From positions 1-17,433 of the forward strand of contig JAITUD010000025.1 in assembly GCA_031286555.1 (NCBI GenBank): a stretch of 17,433 nt of DNA, written 5' to 3'. A program made the translations under genes and the position numbers. The notes under the pieces were generated by a model, which ran no database searches, was not told the DNA's origin, and saw only the letters and a list, made by a program, of their open reading frames with translations. Below, piece after piece: positions 1-7,317 of this stretch; positions within the stretch are counted from its first letter, which is position 1; each line of letters opens with the position of its first letter. This DNA comes from Microbacterium sp. (GTDB lineage Bacteria > Actinomycetota > Actinomycetes > Actinomycetales > Microbacteriaceae).

Positions 1-962
1 GTCTTCAGGGGCAGGCCGGCGTGGTCCATCAGGAACAGCTGGCGCTGGTAGTCGCCGTAATGGTCGCGCATGGCGGCGTAGCGGTCGATGACCTGCTGAG
101 GCGAGCCCACCGTCAGCGGGGTCATCTCGGTGAAGTCCTCCATCGACGGGCCGTGGCCGTAGACCGGGGCGTTGTCGAAGTACGGGCGGAACTGCTTCAC
201 GGCATCCTGCGAGTTCTTCGCGATGAACGCCTGCCCGCCGAGACCGACGATCGCGGTCTCGGGTGCACCGTGACCGTAGTGCGCCCAGCGCTGGCGGTAC
301 AGCTCGATGAGGCGCTGGTAGTGCTCCTTGGGCCAGAAGATGTTGTTCGCGAAGAACCCGTCGCCGTAGTAGGCGGCCTGCTCGGCGATCTCGGGCGTGC
401 GGATCGAGCCGTGCCAGACGAAGGGCGTGATGCCGTCGAGGGGACGCGGGGTCGAGGTGAAGCCCTGCAGCGGGGTGCGGAACTTCCCCTCCCAGTCCAC
501 GACGTCCTTGGTCCACAGCTCGTGCAGCAGCGCGTAGTTCTCGATCGCGAGCGGCAGGCCCTGACGGATGTCCTGGCCGAACCACGGGTACACCGGGCCG
601 GTGTTGCCGCGGCCCATCATGAGGTCCATGCGCCCGCCCGAGAGGTGCTGCAGCATCGCGTACTCCTCGGCGATGCGCACCGGGTCGTTCGTGGTGATCA
701 GCGTCGTCGAGGTCGACACGATCAGGCGCTCGGTCTGCGCGGCGATGTACGCCAGAAGCGTCGTCGGGCTCGACGAGAAGAACGGGGGGTTGTGGTGCTC
801 GCCGACGGCGAAGACGTCGAGTCCCGCATCCTCGGCGTGCTTGGCCATGGTGACCGCGGCCTGAATGCGCTCCGCCTCGCTGGGCGTGACACCGGTGGTC
901 GGGTCCTGCGTGATGTCGCTGACCGTCATGAGGCCGAACTGCATGCCGTTCTGTCCGTTCAC
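1..962 (-). CDS. LLM-class flavin-dependent monooxygenase, CE1758-like (3' end outside window)
   Basis: This is a luciferase-like (bacterial luciferase fold) FMN-dependent oxidoreductase; its substrate cannot be deduced. About 320 codons are visible and the C-terminus lies beyond the left edge. I chose the GTG at 962 because GGAGAG lies 6 nt upstream and because the next residues lead straight into the first beta strand (MQFGLMTVSD from residue 7). Recognisable blocks are GEHHNPPF (54-61), STTLITTNDPVRIAEEYA (about 85-102) and MGRGNTGPVYPWFG (from 116). These resemble, from memory, the actinobacterial family called CE1758. Such enzymes use reduced flavin from a partner reductase, and none is visible here. 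The gene is divergent from the acyltransferase, with 105 bp between the starts containing a 12-bp palindrome. The fold assignment is secure; the physiological role is unknown. Confidence 0.9.
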   Translation of the reverse strand, partial: MNGQNGMQFGLMTVSDITQDPTTGVTPSEAERIQAAVTMAKHAEDAGLDVFAVGEHHNPPFFSSSPTTLLAYIAAQTERLIVSTSTTLITTNDPVRIAEEYAMLQHLSGGRMDLMMGRGNTGPVYPWFGQDIRQGLPLAIENYALLHELWTKDVVDWEGKFRTPLQGFTSTPRPLDGITPFVWHGSIRTPEIAEQAAYYGDGFFANNIFWPKEHYQRLIELYRQRWAHYGHGAPETAIVGLGGQAFIAKNSQDAVKQFRPYFDNAPVYGHGPSMEDFTEMTPLTVGSPQQVIDRYAAMRDHYGDYQRQLFLMDHAGLPLK

Positions 963-1001
963 GATTCTCTCCAGATCGGGATGCCGGGGCATCCGTTGTT
1001 T

Positions 1002-1013
1002 ATTCAAGTGAAT
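1002..1013. promoter_or_regulatory. 12-bp palindrome between divergent genes, candidate operator
   Basis: ATTCAAGTGAAT consists of two ATTCA arms in inverted orientation around AG. It lies 40 bp upstream of the flavin monooxygenase start (minus) and 55 bp upstream of the acyltransferase start (plus), in a locally AT-rich patch. A dimeric repressor of MarR or TetR type would suit such a site, but no regulator gene is in view. A second inverted repeat, GGATGCC-GG-GGCATCC at 979-994, lies just upstream of the monooxygenase ribosome binding site and could fold in its leader RNA. Confidence 0.4.
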
Positions 1014-1055
1014 GTATCTCGTACAACGCCCAGACCGCAAACATATTCCCGCAGG

Positions 1056-1061
1056 TAGCCT
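1056..1061 (+). promoter_or_regulatory. -10 element of a leaderless acyltransferase transcript
   Basis: TAGCCT fits TAnnnT and ends 6 nt before the ATG at 1068, so transcription would begin at or beside the start codon. No Shine-Dalgarno sequence lies at a useful distance. No convincing -35 is visible at 16-18 bp. Confidence 0.45.
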
Positions 1062-1067
1062 CGACAG

Positions 1068-2177
1068 ATGAGCAGTGCCGCTGTACCCCCCGTTCGTGTT
1101 CGAAGAAGAGTGCCGTTCTGGGACAACGCCCGCTTCGCCTGCATCGTTCTGGTCGTCCTCGGACACGGCATCCAGCGCCTGATCTACGACTCCGACATCT
1201 CGTACGCGTTCTACCTGACGATCTACGCGTTCCACATGCCGGCGTTCGCCATCATCTCGGGATACTTCTCGAAGGCCTCCAGCCCCACCCGCCGCCAGAT
1301 GGCCAGGGTCATCACCGACATCCTGGTCCCGTACGTGATCTTCGAGGGCCTCTGGGCGCTCACGAAATGGCTGGTCGAGGGGCAGGCGAAGCCCAACCTC
1401 ACTCAGCCTTCCTGGACACTGTGGTTCCTGCTCGCACTCGGCATCTTCCGCCTGGTGCTCCCCTACCTGGCGCTGCTGCGCTGGCCGCTGCTCTGGGCGT
1501 TCGTGATCTCCATCGGCGTCGGCTACATGTCCAACGTGGACAGCACGTTCTCGCTGTCGCGGACCCTCGGCCTGATGTTCTTCTTCACCCTGGGATGGTG
1601 GCTGCGCGAGCACGACATCGTGCGGCGGTTCCGGCTGATCGAGTTCCGGCCCTGGTGGCTGCGGGTCTGCGCGATCGTCGCACTGGGCGCCTGGGCCTTC
1701 GTCTGCTGGCGGTGGCTGCCGTTCTGGGACGACGTCGACCTGCGCTTCTGGTTCTTCTACGACGACTCCTACGCCGGGCTCGCCGCGGACCAGTGGTGGG
1801 CCGGCGGCATCCGGATCGCACTGATGGCGCTCGCCATCGTGCTGAGCACGGCGTTCTTCGTGCTCATCCCCCGCCGCGAGACGTGGTGGACCCACTTCGG
1901 GCAGTACACGATGTACGTCTATCTGCTGCACTCCTTCGTGCTCTACCCGTTCCGCGAGTCCGGCATCCTGCGCGGGCTGGATCCCACCTGGATCTGGCTG
2001 CCGCTGATCACCGTCGTCGCCGTCCTGATCGCGCTCGGGCTCTCGACGCGGCCGGTGCGGCGGGTGTTCCGCCCCCTCATCGAGCCGCGCCCGCGCCGGC
2101 TGTTCGCCGATCCGGCCCTGGTCGCGTCGGAGGGCCATCGCAGCGACCCCACCGGATCGCGCCGCCGGCCCGAGTAG
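1068..2177 (+). CDS. Acyltransferase 3 (OafA / fucose-4-O-acetylase-like) membrane protein
   Basis: The product is a 369-residue integral membrane protein of the acyltransferase-3 family. These proteins transfer acyl groups, often acetyl, to cell-envelope glycans or other extracytoplasmic acceptors. It opens with a short basic N-terminus, then FWDNARF (17-23) and LVVLGHG with the conserved His33. YAFHMPAFAIISGYF follows at the end of the second membrane region; this His is also typical of the family. I see about ten hydrophobic segments, ending around residue 345 before a basic, polar tail. Length and start block match the family. The ATG at 1068 has no Shine-Dalgarno sequence but sits 6 nt after TAGCCT, suggesting a leaderless mRNA. 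It is transcribed alone and ends at a strong hairpin facing the DUF4822 gene. The acceptor molecule is unknown. Confidence 0.9.
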   Translation: MSSAAVPPVRVRRRVPFWDNARFACIVLVVLGHGIQRLIYDSDISYAFYLTIYAFHMPAFAIISGYFSKASSPTRRQMARVITDILVPYVIFEGLWALTKWLVEGQAKPNLTQPSWTLWFLLALGIFRLVLPYLALLRWPLLWAFVISIGVGYMSNVDSTFSLSRTLGLMFFFTLGWWLREHDIVRRFRLIEFRPWWLRVCAIVALGAWAFVCWRWLPFWDDVDLRFWFFYDDSYAGLAADQWWAGGIRIALMALAIVLSTAFFVLIPRRETWWTHFGQYTMYVYLLHSFVLYPFRESGILRGLDPTWIWLPLITVVAVLIALGLSTRPVRRVFRPLIEPRPRRLFADPALVASEGHRSDPTGSRRRPE

Positions 2178-2178
2178 G

Positions 2179-2221
2179 CGCAGAAGGCGCCCGCCCCGGT
2201 CGGGGACGGGCGCCTTCTGCG
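2179..2221. terminator. Bidirectional hairpin terminator
   Basis: A 15-bp perfect stem (CGCAGAAGGCGCCCG and its complement), extended by C/G pairs, begins 2 bp after the acyltransferase stop and ends 13 bp from the stop of the minus-strand lipoprotein. There is no U-run, as is common for actinobacterial hairpin terminators. Its position between convergent genes suggests that it serves both. Confidence 0.8.
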
Positions 2222-2234
2222 ACGAGTGGGCCGA

Positions 2235-2753
2235 TCAGGCGGCGGGCTCCTCGTGATCGGTCGGGGTGTGGATGATGTCGAAGTAGACCTCGGTGTTCGC
2301 CGGGTCGGGGAACACGCGGTAGGTGAACTCCTCGTCGGTCAGAGTGACGATGTCGGAGTCGCGCTCGAACAGCACCTCGCCGGCGTCGTCCTTCGCGACG
2401 ATGTGACGAGTCTTCCCGTCCTCGGTCACGGTCCAGTCGCCCTGCATCTTCGGGGAGTCATCGAGGTTGTACATCGTGAACGAGCCGCCGTCCTTGAAGT
2501 ACGCCCAGCCGACGAAGTTCTTCACGTTCTCGTCGTCGAGCGCGACGTCTGCGCCTGCGGCGTCGGTCGCGCCGGTGGTCTCCCACGCGGTCGAGGCGAG
2601 GACGTCGGAGGGCGTCTGCTCGGCGGCGGCCTCTTCCGAGGCCGCTGAGCTCGAGGCCGGAGCGCTGTTCGACTCGGCCGGGGTGCAGCCGGCCAGCAGC
2701 CCGAGGGCGATGAACGCCGAGGCGGTGATCATGATCGGCTTCTTGAGCTTCAT
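2235..2753 (-). CDS. DUF4822-like secreted lipoprotein
   Basis: This is a 172-residue lipoprotein. I chose the ATG at 2753 because GAAGGA lies 7 nt upstream and a classical signal follows: MKLKKP, a hydrophobic stretch, then LLAGC with the lipidated Cys23. A low-complexity Ser/Ala/Glu linker spans about 24-48. A compact domain follows with LASTAWETT, VGWAYFKDGGSFTMYNL, QGDWTVTEDGKTRHIVA and EEFTYRVF, ending in a Val/Ile-rich strand. From memory this pattern of short beta strands resembles DUF4822, a lipocalin-like family without established function. The much longer reading frame upstream overlaps the divergent lipoprotein gene and lacks a signal sequence, so it was not used. It is divergent from the ankyrin lipoprotein, 185 bp away. 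Being a lipoprotein is clear; the DUF assignment is less certain. Confidence 0.85.
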   Translation of the reverse strand: MKLKKPIMITASAFIALGLLAGCTPAESNSAPASSSAASEEAAAEQTPSDVLASTAWETTGATDAAGADVALDDENVKNFVGWAYFKDGGSFTMYNLDDSPKMQGDWTVTEDGKTRHIVAKDDAGEVLFERDSDIVTLTDEEFTYRVFPDPANTEVYFDIIHTPTDHEEPAA

Positions 2754-2938
2754 CTGGATGTCCTTCGTTTCGTGATCGCTGTGGGTCGATGTCCGAGCAC
2801 CGACCCGTTGCATCCATGCTCCGTCCCGGGCCCTGGCGCGGTCATCGGCCGGCAGGGTGCGAAGGAGTAGCCGATCGGATGATGTCGGACTCGTCCCGCC
2901 CTGCGAACGTGGAGGGGACGCTGACCATCGGAGGCACA

Positions 2939-3667
2939 ATGACCGCTCGACCCGCACGACCCCGCGACCGCCGCCTGACCGCCAGGATCGCCGCACTCGC
3001 CGCGGCGCTCGCGACCGCGGCGCTCGTGATGACCGCGTGCACCGCGCCGCCGGCATCCGACGCCGGTCCCGCTGCGGACGACGCCACGGCGGCCCTGTGG
3101 CAGGGCGTCCAAGACGGTGATGTGGGCGCGGTCCGGGCGGCGATCGACGACGGCGCCGATCTCGAGTCGCGCGGCGACGGTGACGCCACTCCCCTGGTCG
3201 CCGCGACCAAGGACGATCAGACCGAGATCGCGCTCGTGCTGCTGGACGCAGGAGCGGACCCCGATGCGAAGGACGGCATCGAGGACTCCGCGTTCCTGTA
3301 CGCCGGAGCCGAGGGACTGGACGAGATCCTGGCCGCGACGATCGAGCACGGCGCCGATGTGAAGAGCACGAACCGCTACGGCGGGCCCGCGCTGATCCCG
3401 GCCGGCGAGCACGGGCGGGTGTCGACGACGAAGATCCTCATCGAGGCCGGCGTGCCACTCGACCACGTGAACGACCTGGGCTGGACGGCGATGCTCGAGG
3501 CGATCGTGCTCGGCGACGGGTCGGACGACCATGTCGAGACGATCCGCCTGCTGCTCGAGGGTGGCGCCGACCCGAACATCGCGGATGGCAACGGCGCGCT
3601 GCCTCGCGAGCTCGCCGAGCAGGCCGGTTACGACGAGATCGTCGCCCTGATCGACGCGGCGTCCTGA
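2939..3667 (+). CDS. Ankyrin-repeat lipoprotein
   Basis: The product is a 242-residue exported lipoprotein made almost entirely of ankyrin repeats. The N-terminus is Arg-rich, followed by an Ala/Leu hydrophobic segment and VMTAC, with the probable lipidated Cys34. About six repeats start near residue 48. Their typical ends are DDGADLES, DAGADPDA, EHGADVKS, EAGVPLDH and EGGADPNI, separated by about 33-38 residues; the last repeat is degenerate. Ankyrin repeats bind proteins, so an envelope-anchored scaffold or inhibitor is plausible, but the partner is unknown. The ATG at 2939 has GGAGG 4 nt upstream and places the signal peptide correctly. An in-frame ATG at 2879 with GGAG 11 nt upstream is a weaker alternative. 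The gene ends only 13 bp from the convergent efeB stop, without a clear terminator. Confidence 0.9.
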   Translation: MTARPARPRDRRLTARIAALAAALATAALVMTACTAPPASDAGPAADDATAALWQGVQDGDVGAVRAAIDDGADLESRGDGDATPLVAATKDDQTEIALVLLDAGADPDAKDGIEDSAFLYAGAEGLDEILAATIEHGADVKSTNRYGGPALIPAGEHGRVSTTKILIEAGVPLDHVNDLGWTAMLEAIVLGDGSDDHVETIRLLLEGGADPNIADGNGALPRELAEQAGYDEIVALIDAAS

Positions 3668-3680
3668 GCCGGCGCGGGCG

Positions 3681-4961
3681 CTACGCGAACAGCGGCGCCC
3701 CCACGTAGGAGCCCGCGGTGGCGCCCGGCGGGATCGCCCAGAGCCCGGACCCGACGTGACGGACGTACTCGTTCATCAGGTCGGTGGAGAGGCTGCGCTG
3801 CAGCGTGACGAACTGCGCAGGGTCCCGCTGGTACGACAGGAAGAACAGCCCGGCGTCGAGGCGGCCCAGCTCGTTGTTTCCGCCGACGTAGTTGAAGCCA
3901 CGGCGCAGGATGCGGGTGCCGTCGTTCGAGTCCGGGTGCGCGAGTCGCACGTGGCTGCGCGCATCGAGCTTCGCGAGCTTCGGCTCGGTGAACTCGGTAC
4001 CCCCGGAGAGCGGCGCCCCCTCGCCCTTGTCACGGCCGAAGGTGCGTTCCTGCTCGGAGAGCCGCACCCGATCCCAGGTCTCGATGATCATCGCGATCTT
4101 CCGCGCGACGAGGTACGAACCACCCGCCAGCCAGGCCGGTTCATCGGATGCCGCGACCCACACGCTCTTGTCGAGGGCCGCCGTGTCGTCGGCGAGGATG
4201 TTCGCCGTGCCGTCCTTGAAGCCGAACAGGTTGCGCGGGGTCTGCTGGTCGGACGTCGTGCGCGAGGTCTTGCCGTAGCCGAGCTGCGACCACCGCAGCC
4301 GCGCCCGCCCGAAGGCGATCCGGCTGAGGTTGCGCACGGCGTGCACGGCCACCTGCGGATCGTCCGCGCACACCTGGATGCACAGATCGCCGTCGGAGGA
4401 CTCGGGCGCGAGGTCATCACCCAGGAAGGCCGGCAGCCGTTCGAGTGCTGCGGGACGACGGTCGCGGATGCCGTAGCGGTCCTCGCCGTCCTTCTCGAAC
4501 AGCGTCGGGCCGAAGCCGATCGTGACCGTGAGCCCGTTCGCGGGCAGTCCCTGCGCCTCGCCGGTGTCGTCCGGCGGCGACTCCGGCGAGCCGCCCACCG
4601 CGCCGGTCGCAGACACGTCGAGCCCCTGGGTGATCCGCGACGCGGCGTAGGACCAGTCCTGCAGCAGCTCGACGAGGTCGGCGCGGTCGGTGCGCGGCAT
4701 CATGTCGAAGGAGGCGAAGTGCAGGTGCTCCTGCACCGGGGTGATAATGCCGGCCTGGTGCGCGCCGAAGAACTCGTGCGGCGCCTGCTCACTCGTGCCG
4801 CGCTGGGATGCCGCGACGGCGTATCCCGCTCCGGCACCCACCGCGAGGGCGGCGGCGCCCCCGCCGACCGCGAGGCCGAGCAGACCGCGCCTGCTCAGGC
4901 CACGCCGCGCACCGGCATCCGGAGCCTCCGCTGCGGCCTCCGACTCCTGCTGCTCGGTCAC
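3681..4961 (-). CDS. efeB: EfeB, Tat-exported DyP-type haem peroxidase / deferrochelatase
   Basis: EfeB is the peroxidase of the EfeUOB iron uptake system. It is proposed to oxidise Fe(II) outside the membrane and has been reported to release iron from haem. The product has 426 residues. A twin-arginine signal, SRRGLLGLAVGG with Arg24-Arg25 followed by a long Ala/Gly hydrophobic run, exports the folded haem protein. The DyP signature GFKDG is at 247-251 with the distal Asp250. His337 in SHVRLAHP is the likely proximal haem ligand. Arg353 in ILRRGFNY matches the distal Arg when compared from memory with the E. coli protein. The start is the GTG at 4961, 17 bp after the efeO stop; its Shine-Dalgarno sequence is poor, so translation may depend on upstream ribosomes. 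The in-frame extension to 5270 overlaps efeO and was rejected. It is the last gene of the efeUOB operon. Confidence 0.95.
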   Translation of the reverse strand: MTEQQESEAAAEAPDAGARRGLSRRGLLGLAVGGGAAALAVGAGAGYAVAASQRGTSEQAPHEFFGAHQAGIITPVQEHLHFASFDMMPRTDRADLVELLQDWSYAASRITQGLDVSATGAVGGSPESPPDDTGEAQGLPANGLTVTIGFGPTLFEKDGEDRYGIRDRRPAALERLPAFLGDDLAPESSDGDLCIQVCADDPQVAVHAVRNLSRIAFGRARLRWSQLGYGKTSRTTSDQQTPRNLFGFKDGTANILADDTAALDKSVWVAASDEPAWLAGGSYLVARKIAMIIETWDRVRLSEQERTFGRDKGEGAPLSGGTEFTEPKLAKLDARSHVRLAHPDSNDGTRILRRGFNYVGGNNELGRLDAGLFFLSYQRDPAQFVTLQRSLSTDLMNEYVRHVGSGLWAIPPGATAGSYVGAPLFA

Positions 4962-4978
4962 TTCAGCACGCCCCGCGC

Positions 4979-6211
4979 TCAGGAGAGGGTCGTGCCGGTG
5001 AGCCGCGAGAGCGGCTCGGCGAGCGAGTTGATCAGGTCGACGAGCTCGCGCTTCTCCGCGTCGGTGAGCTTCTTGAAGTCGACGAATCCGCCCTTCAGCG
5101 AGCCGTGCTGCGCGAGCGCGGTCTCGAGGTCGGCATAGCCGGTCTCGATCTGCTTCACAAGCGCGGCGCCGTCCTTGCCCTGGGCCGCGGCGAACTCGCT
5201 CACCAGCGAGAACGCCATCTTCGAGCCCTCGACGTTGGCGGCGAAATCGTTGAGGTCGGTGCCGGACCACCAGTCCTCCTCACCGGTGATCTTGCCGGTG
5301 GCGACCTCGTCGAGAAGTGCGATCGCGCCGTTCGAGACGCCGGAGATGCCCTGGTCCTCGAGGTTGTTCACGAAGTCATCGGAGTGAACGTAGTCGTACA
5401 GCTCCTGCACGTCGGCGATCAGCTGGTCACCGTAATCCGCCCGCTCGGTCGTCGTGGACGGCGCCCAGTCCTTCCAGGCGGAGGTCTCGTGGTCGGCGTT
5501 CAGTGCATCCTTCGCGGGAACCCAGAGATCCTTCTCGATGCGGTGGAACCCGGTCCAGTCCAGCCCCTCGGCGACGGCGTCGACCTCTCGGTAGTCGATC
5601 CGCGGGTCGAGGTCGCCGAGCGCCTCGGCCACCGGCTCGATGCGCTCGTAGGACGCGCGGGCGGTCGGGAACAGCTGCCGCGCCCTGGCGTCGTCGCCGT
5701 TCTCGTAGGCGGTGACGAACTCGTCGACGGCCGGCACCAGCTGGCCGACCTGGTCCTTCACGAACGCCGCATACAGGTCGACCGCCTTCTTCTTCTGCTC
5801 GGCGTCGGGTCCGTCGACGGCGACGCGGTCACCGGTGACGGTGAACGCCGCCTTGCCGATGCCGTCGCCGACCATACCCGGCTTGCAGACCGTGAAGTAG
5901 TCGCCGGGCTGTGCGGTGACGGTGAGCGTGCGCGAGGCGGACGGCGCGATGTTCTCGACCTCGCCGACGATCCGCAGACCGTCATCGGCGAGCAGATAGA
6001 ACTCGGTCACCTGGTCGCCGGCGTTCTTGATGTCGAAGGTGAGAGTGCCGCTCTTGGCGGTGTCGGTCGAGACGGCGCACTCGGACCCCGTGGACGAGAC
6101 CGTGAACGCGGCGGACGGGTCGGCGTCGGCCTTGGCCACGCAGCCGCTGAGCAGGAGCGCTGCGGCGCCGGTCGCGGCGAGTGCTCCGAGGACGCGGGAG
6201 GAGGGGGTCAT
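4979..6211 (-). CDS. efeO: EfeO, iron uptake lipoprotein (cupredoxin plus M75 domain)
   Basis: EfeO is the extracytoplasmic iron-binding component of EfeUOB. The 410-residue product starts with a lipoprotein signal ending in LLLSGC (Cys24), which should tether it to the outer face of the membrane. A cupredoxin-like domain follows (about 34-128), with Cys45, Glu70 and Cys109 as candidate metal ligands. The imelysin/M75 helical domain (about 138-405) carries the family HxxE motif, HRIE, at 223-226. The ATG at 6211 overlaps the efeU stop by 4 bp (ATGA) and has GAAGGA 7 nt upstream, so translation is probably coupled to efeU. Domain order and length match the family; a truncated EfeM-type protein would lack the cupredoxin half. 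Confidence 0.95.
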   Translation of the reverse strand: MTPSSRVLGALAATGAAALLLSGCVAKADADPSAAFTVSSTGSECAVSTDTAKSGTLTFDIKNAGDQVTEFYLLADDGLRIVGEVENIAPSASRTLTVTAQPGDYFTVCKPGMVGDGIGKAAFTVTGDRVAVDGPDAEQKKKAVDLYAAFVKDQVGQLVPAVDEFVTAYENGDDARARQLFPTARASYERIEPVAEALGDLDPRIDYREVDAVAEGLDWTGFHRIEKDLWVPAKDALNADHETSAWKDWAPSTTTERADYGDQLIADVQELYDYVHSDDFVNNLEDQGISGVSNGAIALLDEVATGKITGEEDWWSGTDLNDFAANVEGSKMAFSLVSEFAAAQGKDGAALVKQIETGYADLETALAQHGSLKGGFVDFKKLTDAEKRELVDLINSLAEPLSRLTGTTLS

Positions 6212-7200
6212 GCTGTTCCTTCAGAAGTCGTGACGGGAAGCGCGGATGCCGCGGACGCGGCCTCCGGGGTGTCGGCGGTCGGTGCGGGCGCAGTTCCGGA
6301 TGCCGCGGCATCCGACTTCTTCACGCCGCGCCGGCGCGGCAGGCCGCGTAGGAAGAACGCGCCGACGATGACGATGTAGAGCAGCCACGCGATGACCTGC
6401 AGCCAGGTCATCCTCGGCATGAAGCCGACGATGGCCTGCAGGATCGTGGCCGTCGTGCTGTCGGGGGCGATGACGGCGCTGAGGTCGAACGCCCAGCCGA
6501 ACGGGAAGGCCGCGAGTCCGACGGCGACGACACCGGTCGTGGGGTCGATGGGTGCCGCGGCGGTGAACGGGCCGGGCAGCGCGCCGGCCTCCTGCAGGTC
6601 CATGATCGCGTAGGCGAGCACCCCGGCGGCGACGATCACGAGGAAGCCGCCGGGCCAGGCGAAGAAGCGCCGAAGATCGAGTCTGACAGCCCCTCGGGCC
6701 AGCAGCCAGCCGACCACGACGGCGATGGCGAGGCCGATCAGGGCGCCCAGCAGCGCCATCGGCGCGCTGCCGAAGGACTGCACCATCGACCACAGCAGCA
6801 GCGTCGTCTCGATGCCCTCGCGCGCCACCGAGACGAAGCCGATCGCGATCAGCGCCCAGAGGCCGCCCTTCGCGAGAGCCCGGTCCAGACCACCCTCGAG
6901 CGTGGCCTTCATGGTGCGGCCGGCCTTCTGCATCCAGAAGATCATCCAGGTCACCATCGCGACCGCGAACAGCGACAGCAGACCGCCGATGAGCTCCTGC
7001 GCGCCGGGCGCCAGCGAGTAGGCGCCGAACGTGAGCACCGCTCCGATGGTGAGCGCCAGCGCCACGGCCAGGCCGATGCCCGCCCACATCCTGGGCAGCA
7101 CATCGGTGCGACCGATCCGCTTGAGGTAGGCGACGAGGATGCCGACGACCAGCGCGGCTTCAAGGCCTTCGCGCAGGCCGATGAGGAGTGATGCGAACAC
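6208..7200 (-). CDS. efeU: EfeU, FTR1-family high-affinity iron permease
   Basis: This is the membrane permease of the EfeUOB system, homologous to yeast Ftr1p and importing iron across the cytoplasmic membrane. The product has 330 residues. It has the two diagnostic iron motifs in membrane segments, REGLE at 10-14 and REGIE at 127-131, and about seven hydrophobic helices, typical of the family. The C-terminal tail from about 290 is basic and then Ala/Pro/Thr-rich, without recognisable function. The start is the GTG at 7200, with GGAG about 10 nt upstream; the residues after it (MFASLLIGLREGLEAAL) match the family N-terminus. It is the first gene of the operon. A DtxR/IdeR-like box lies 28-46 bp upstream of the start, implying repression by iron-loaded regulator. 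Confidence 0.95.
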   Translation of the reverse strand: MFASLLIGLREGLEAALVVGILVAYLKRIGRTDVLPRMWAGIGLAVALALTIGAVLTFGAYSLAPGAQELIGGLLSLFAVAMVTWMIFWMQKAGRTMKATLEGGLDRALAKGGLWALIAIGFVSVAREGIETTLLLWSMVQSFGSAPMALLGALIGLAIAVVVGWLLARGAVRLDLRRFFAWPGGFLVIVAAGVLAYAIMDLQEAGALPGPFTAAAPIDPTTGVVAVGLAAFPFGWAFDLSAVIAPDSTTATILQAIVGFMPRMTWLQVIAWLLYIVIVGAFFLRGLPRRRGVKKSDAAASGTAPAPTADTPEAASAASALPVTTSEGTA

Positions 7201-7227
7201 GCGGGGCGACTCCGAAGACGGGAGAAG

Positions 7228-7246
7228 TAAGGAATGCCTTACCTAT
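7228..7246 (-). promoter_or_regulatory. DtxR/IdeR-type iron box upstream of efeUOB
   Basis: Read on the minus strand the site is ATAGGTAAGGCATTCCTTA. It matches 13 of 19 positions of the IdeR/DtxR consensus TTAGGTTAGGCTAACCTAA as I recall it. The core is a 6-bp inverted repeat, GTAAGG-N4-CCTTAC (7227-7242). It overlaps the predicted transcription start of efeU, where a bound repressor would block transcription. The divergent oxygenase promoter is about 40-60 bp away and might also be affected. Confidence 0.7.
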
Positions 7247-7249
7247 CAA

Positions 7250-7277
7250 ACCCTAGCATCCGGGTAACCGGACGCAA
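7250..7277 (-). promoter_or_regulatory. Candidate efeUOB promoter
   Basis: On the minus strand TTGCGT (7277-7272) and TAGGGT (7255-7250) are separated by 16 bp. Transcription would start near 7243, inside the iron box, leaving a leader of roughly 43 nt. Both hexamers are weak matches to the consensus, so the call relies mainly on position. Confidence 0.35.
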
Positions 7278-7282
7278 CATTC

Positions 7283-7311
7283 GTGACGCCGTGTGAAACC
7301 GCGTCTACCGT
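7283..7311 (+). promoter_or_regulatory. Promoter of the 2OG oxygenase gene, leaderless type
   Basis: GTGACG (7283-7288, four of six to TTGACA) and TACCGT (7306-7311, TAnnnT) are 17 bp apart. The -10 ends 6 nt before the ATG at 7318, and no Shine-Dalgarno sequence is present, so the transcript should begin at the start codon. Confidence 0.5.
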
Positions 7312-7317
7312 CGACCC

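Noticed and set aside
21..1058. A 345-codon plus-strand frame opposite the flavin monooxygenase.
   Set aside because: The product has no recognisable domain and an Arg/Val-rich composition, while the minus strand encodes a well conserved luciferase-like enzyme with a Shine-Dalgarno sequence.
2754..3056. N-terminal extension of the DUF4822-like gene by about 100 codons.
   Set aside because: It would bury the signal peptide and overlap the divergent ankyrin gene; the ATG at 2753 has a good ribosome binding site and a lipoprotein signal.
3668..3700. Terminator between the ankyrin gene and efeB.
   Set aside because: GGGCGCT at 3676-3682 pairs with 3691-3700 only with a 3-nt bulge and lies within efeB codons; it is too weak to call.
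3756..6379. Long plus-strand open frames opposite efeB, efeO and efeU.
   Set aside because: They are antisense shadows caused by high GC at third positions; the minus-strand genes are unmistakable EfeUOB components.
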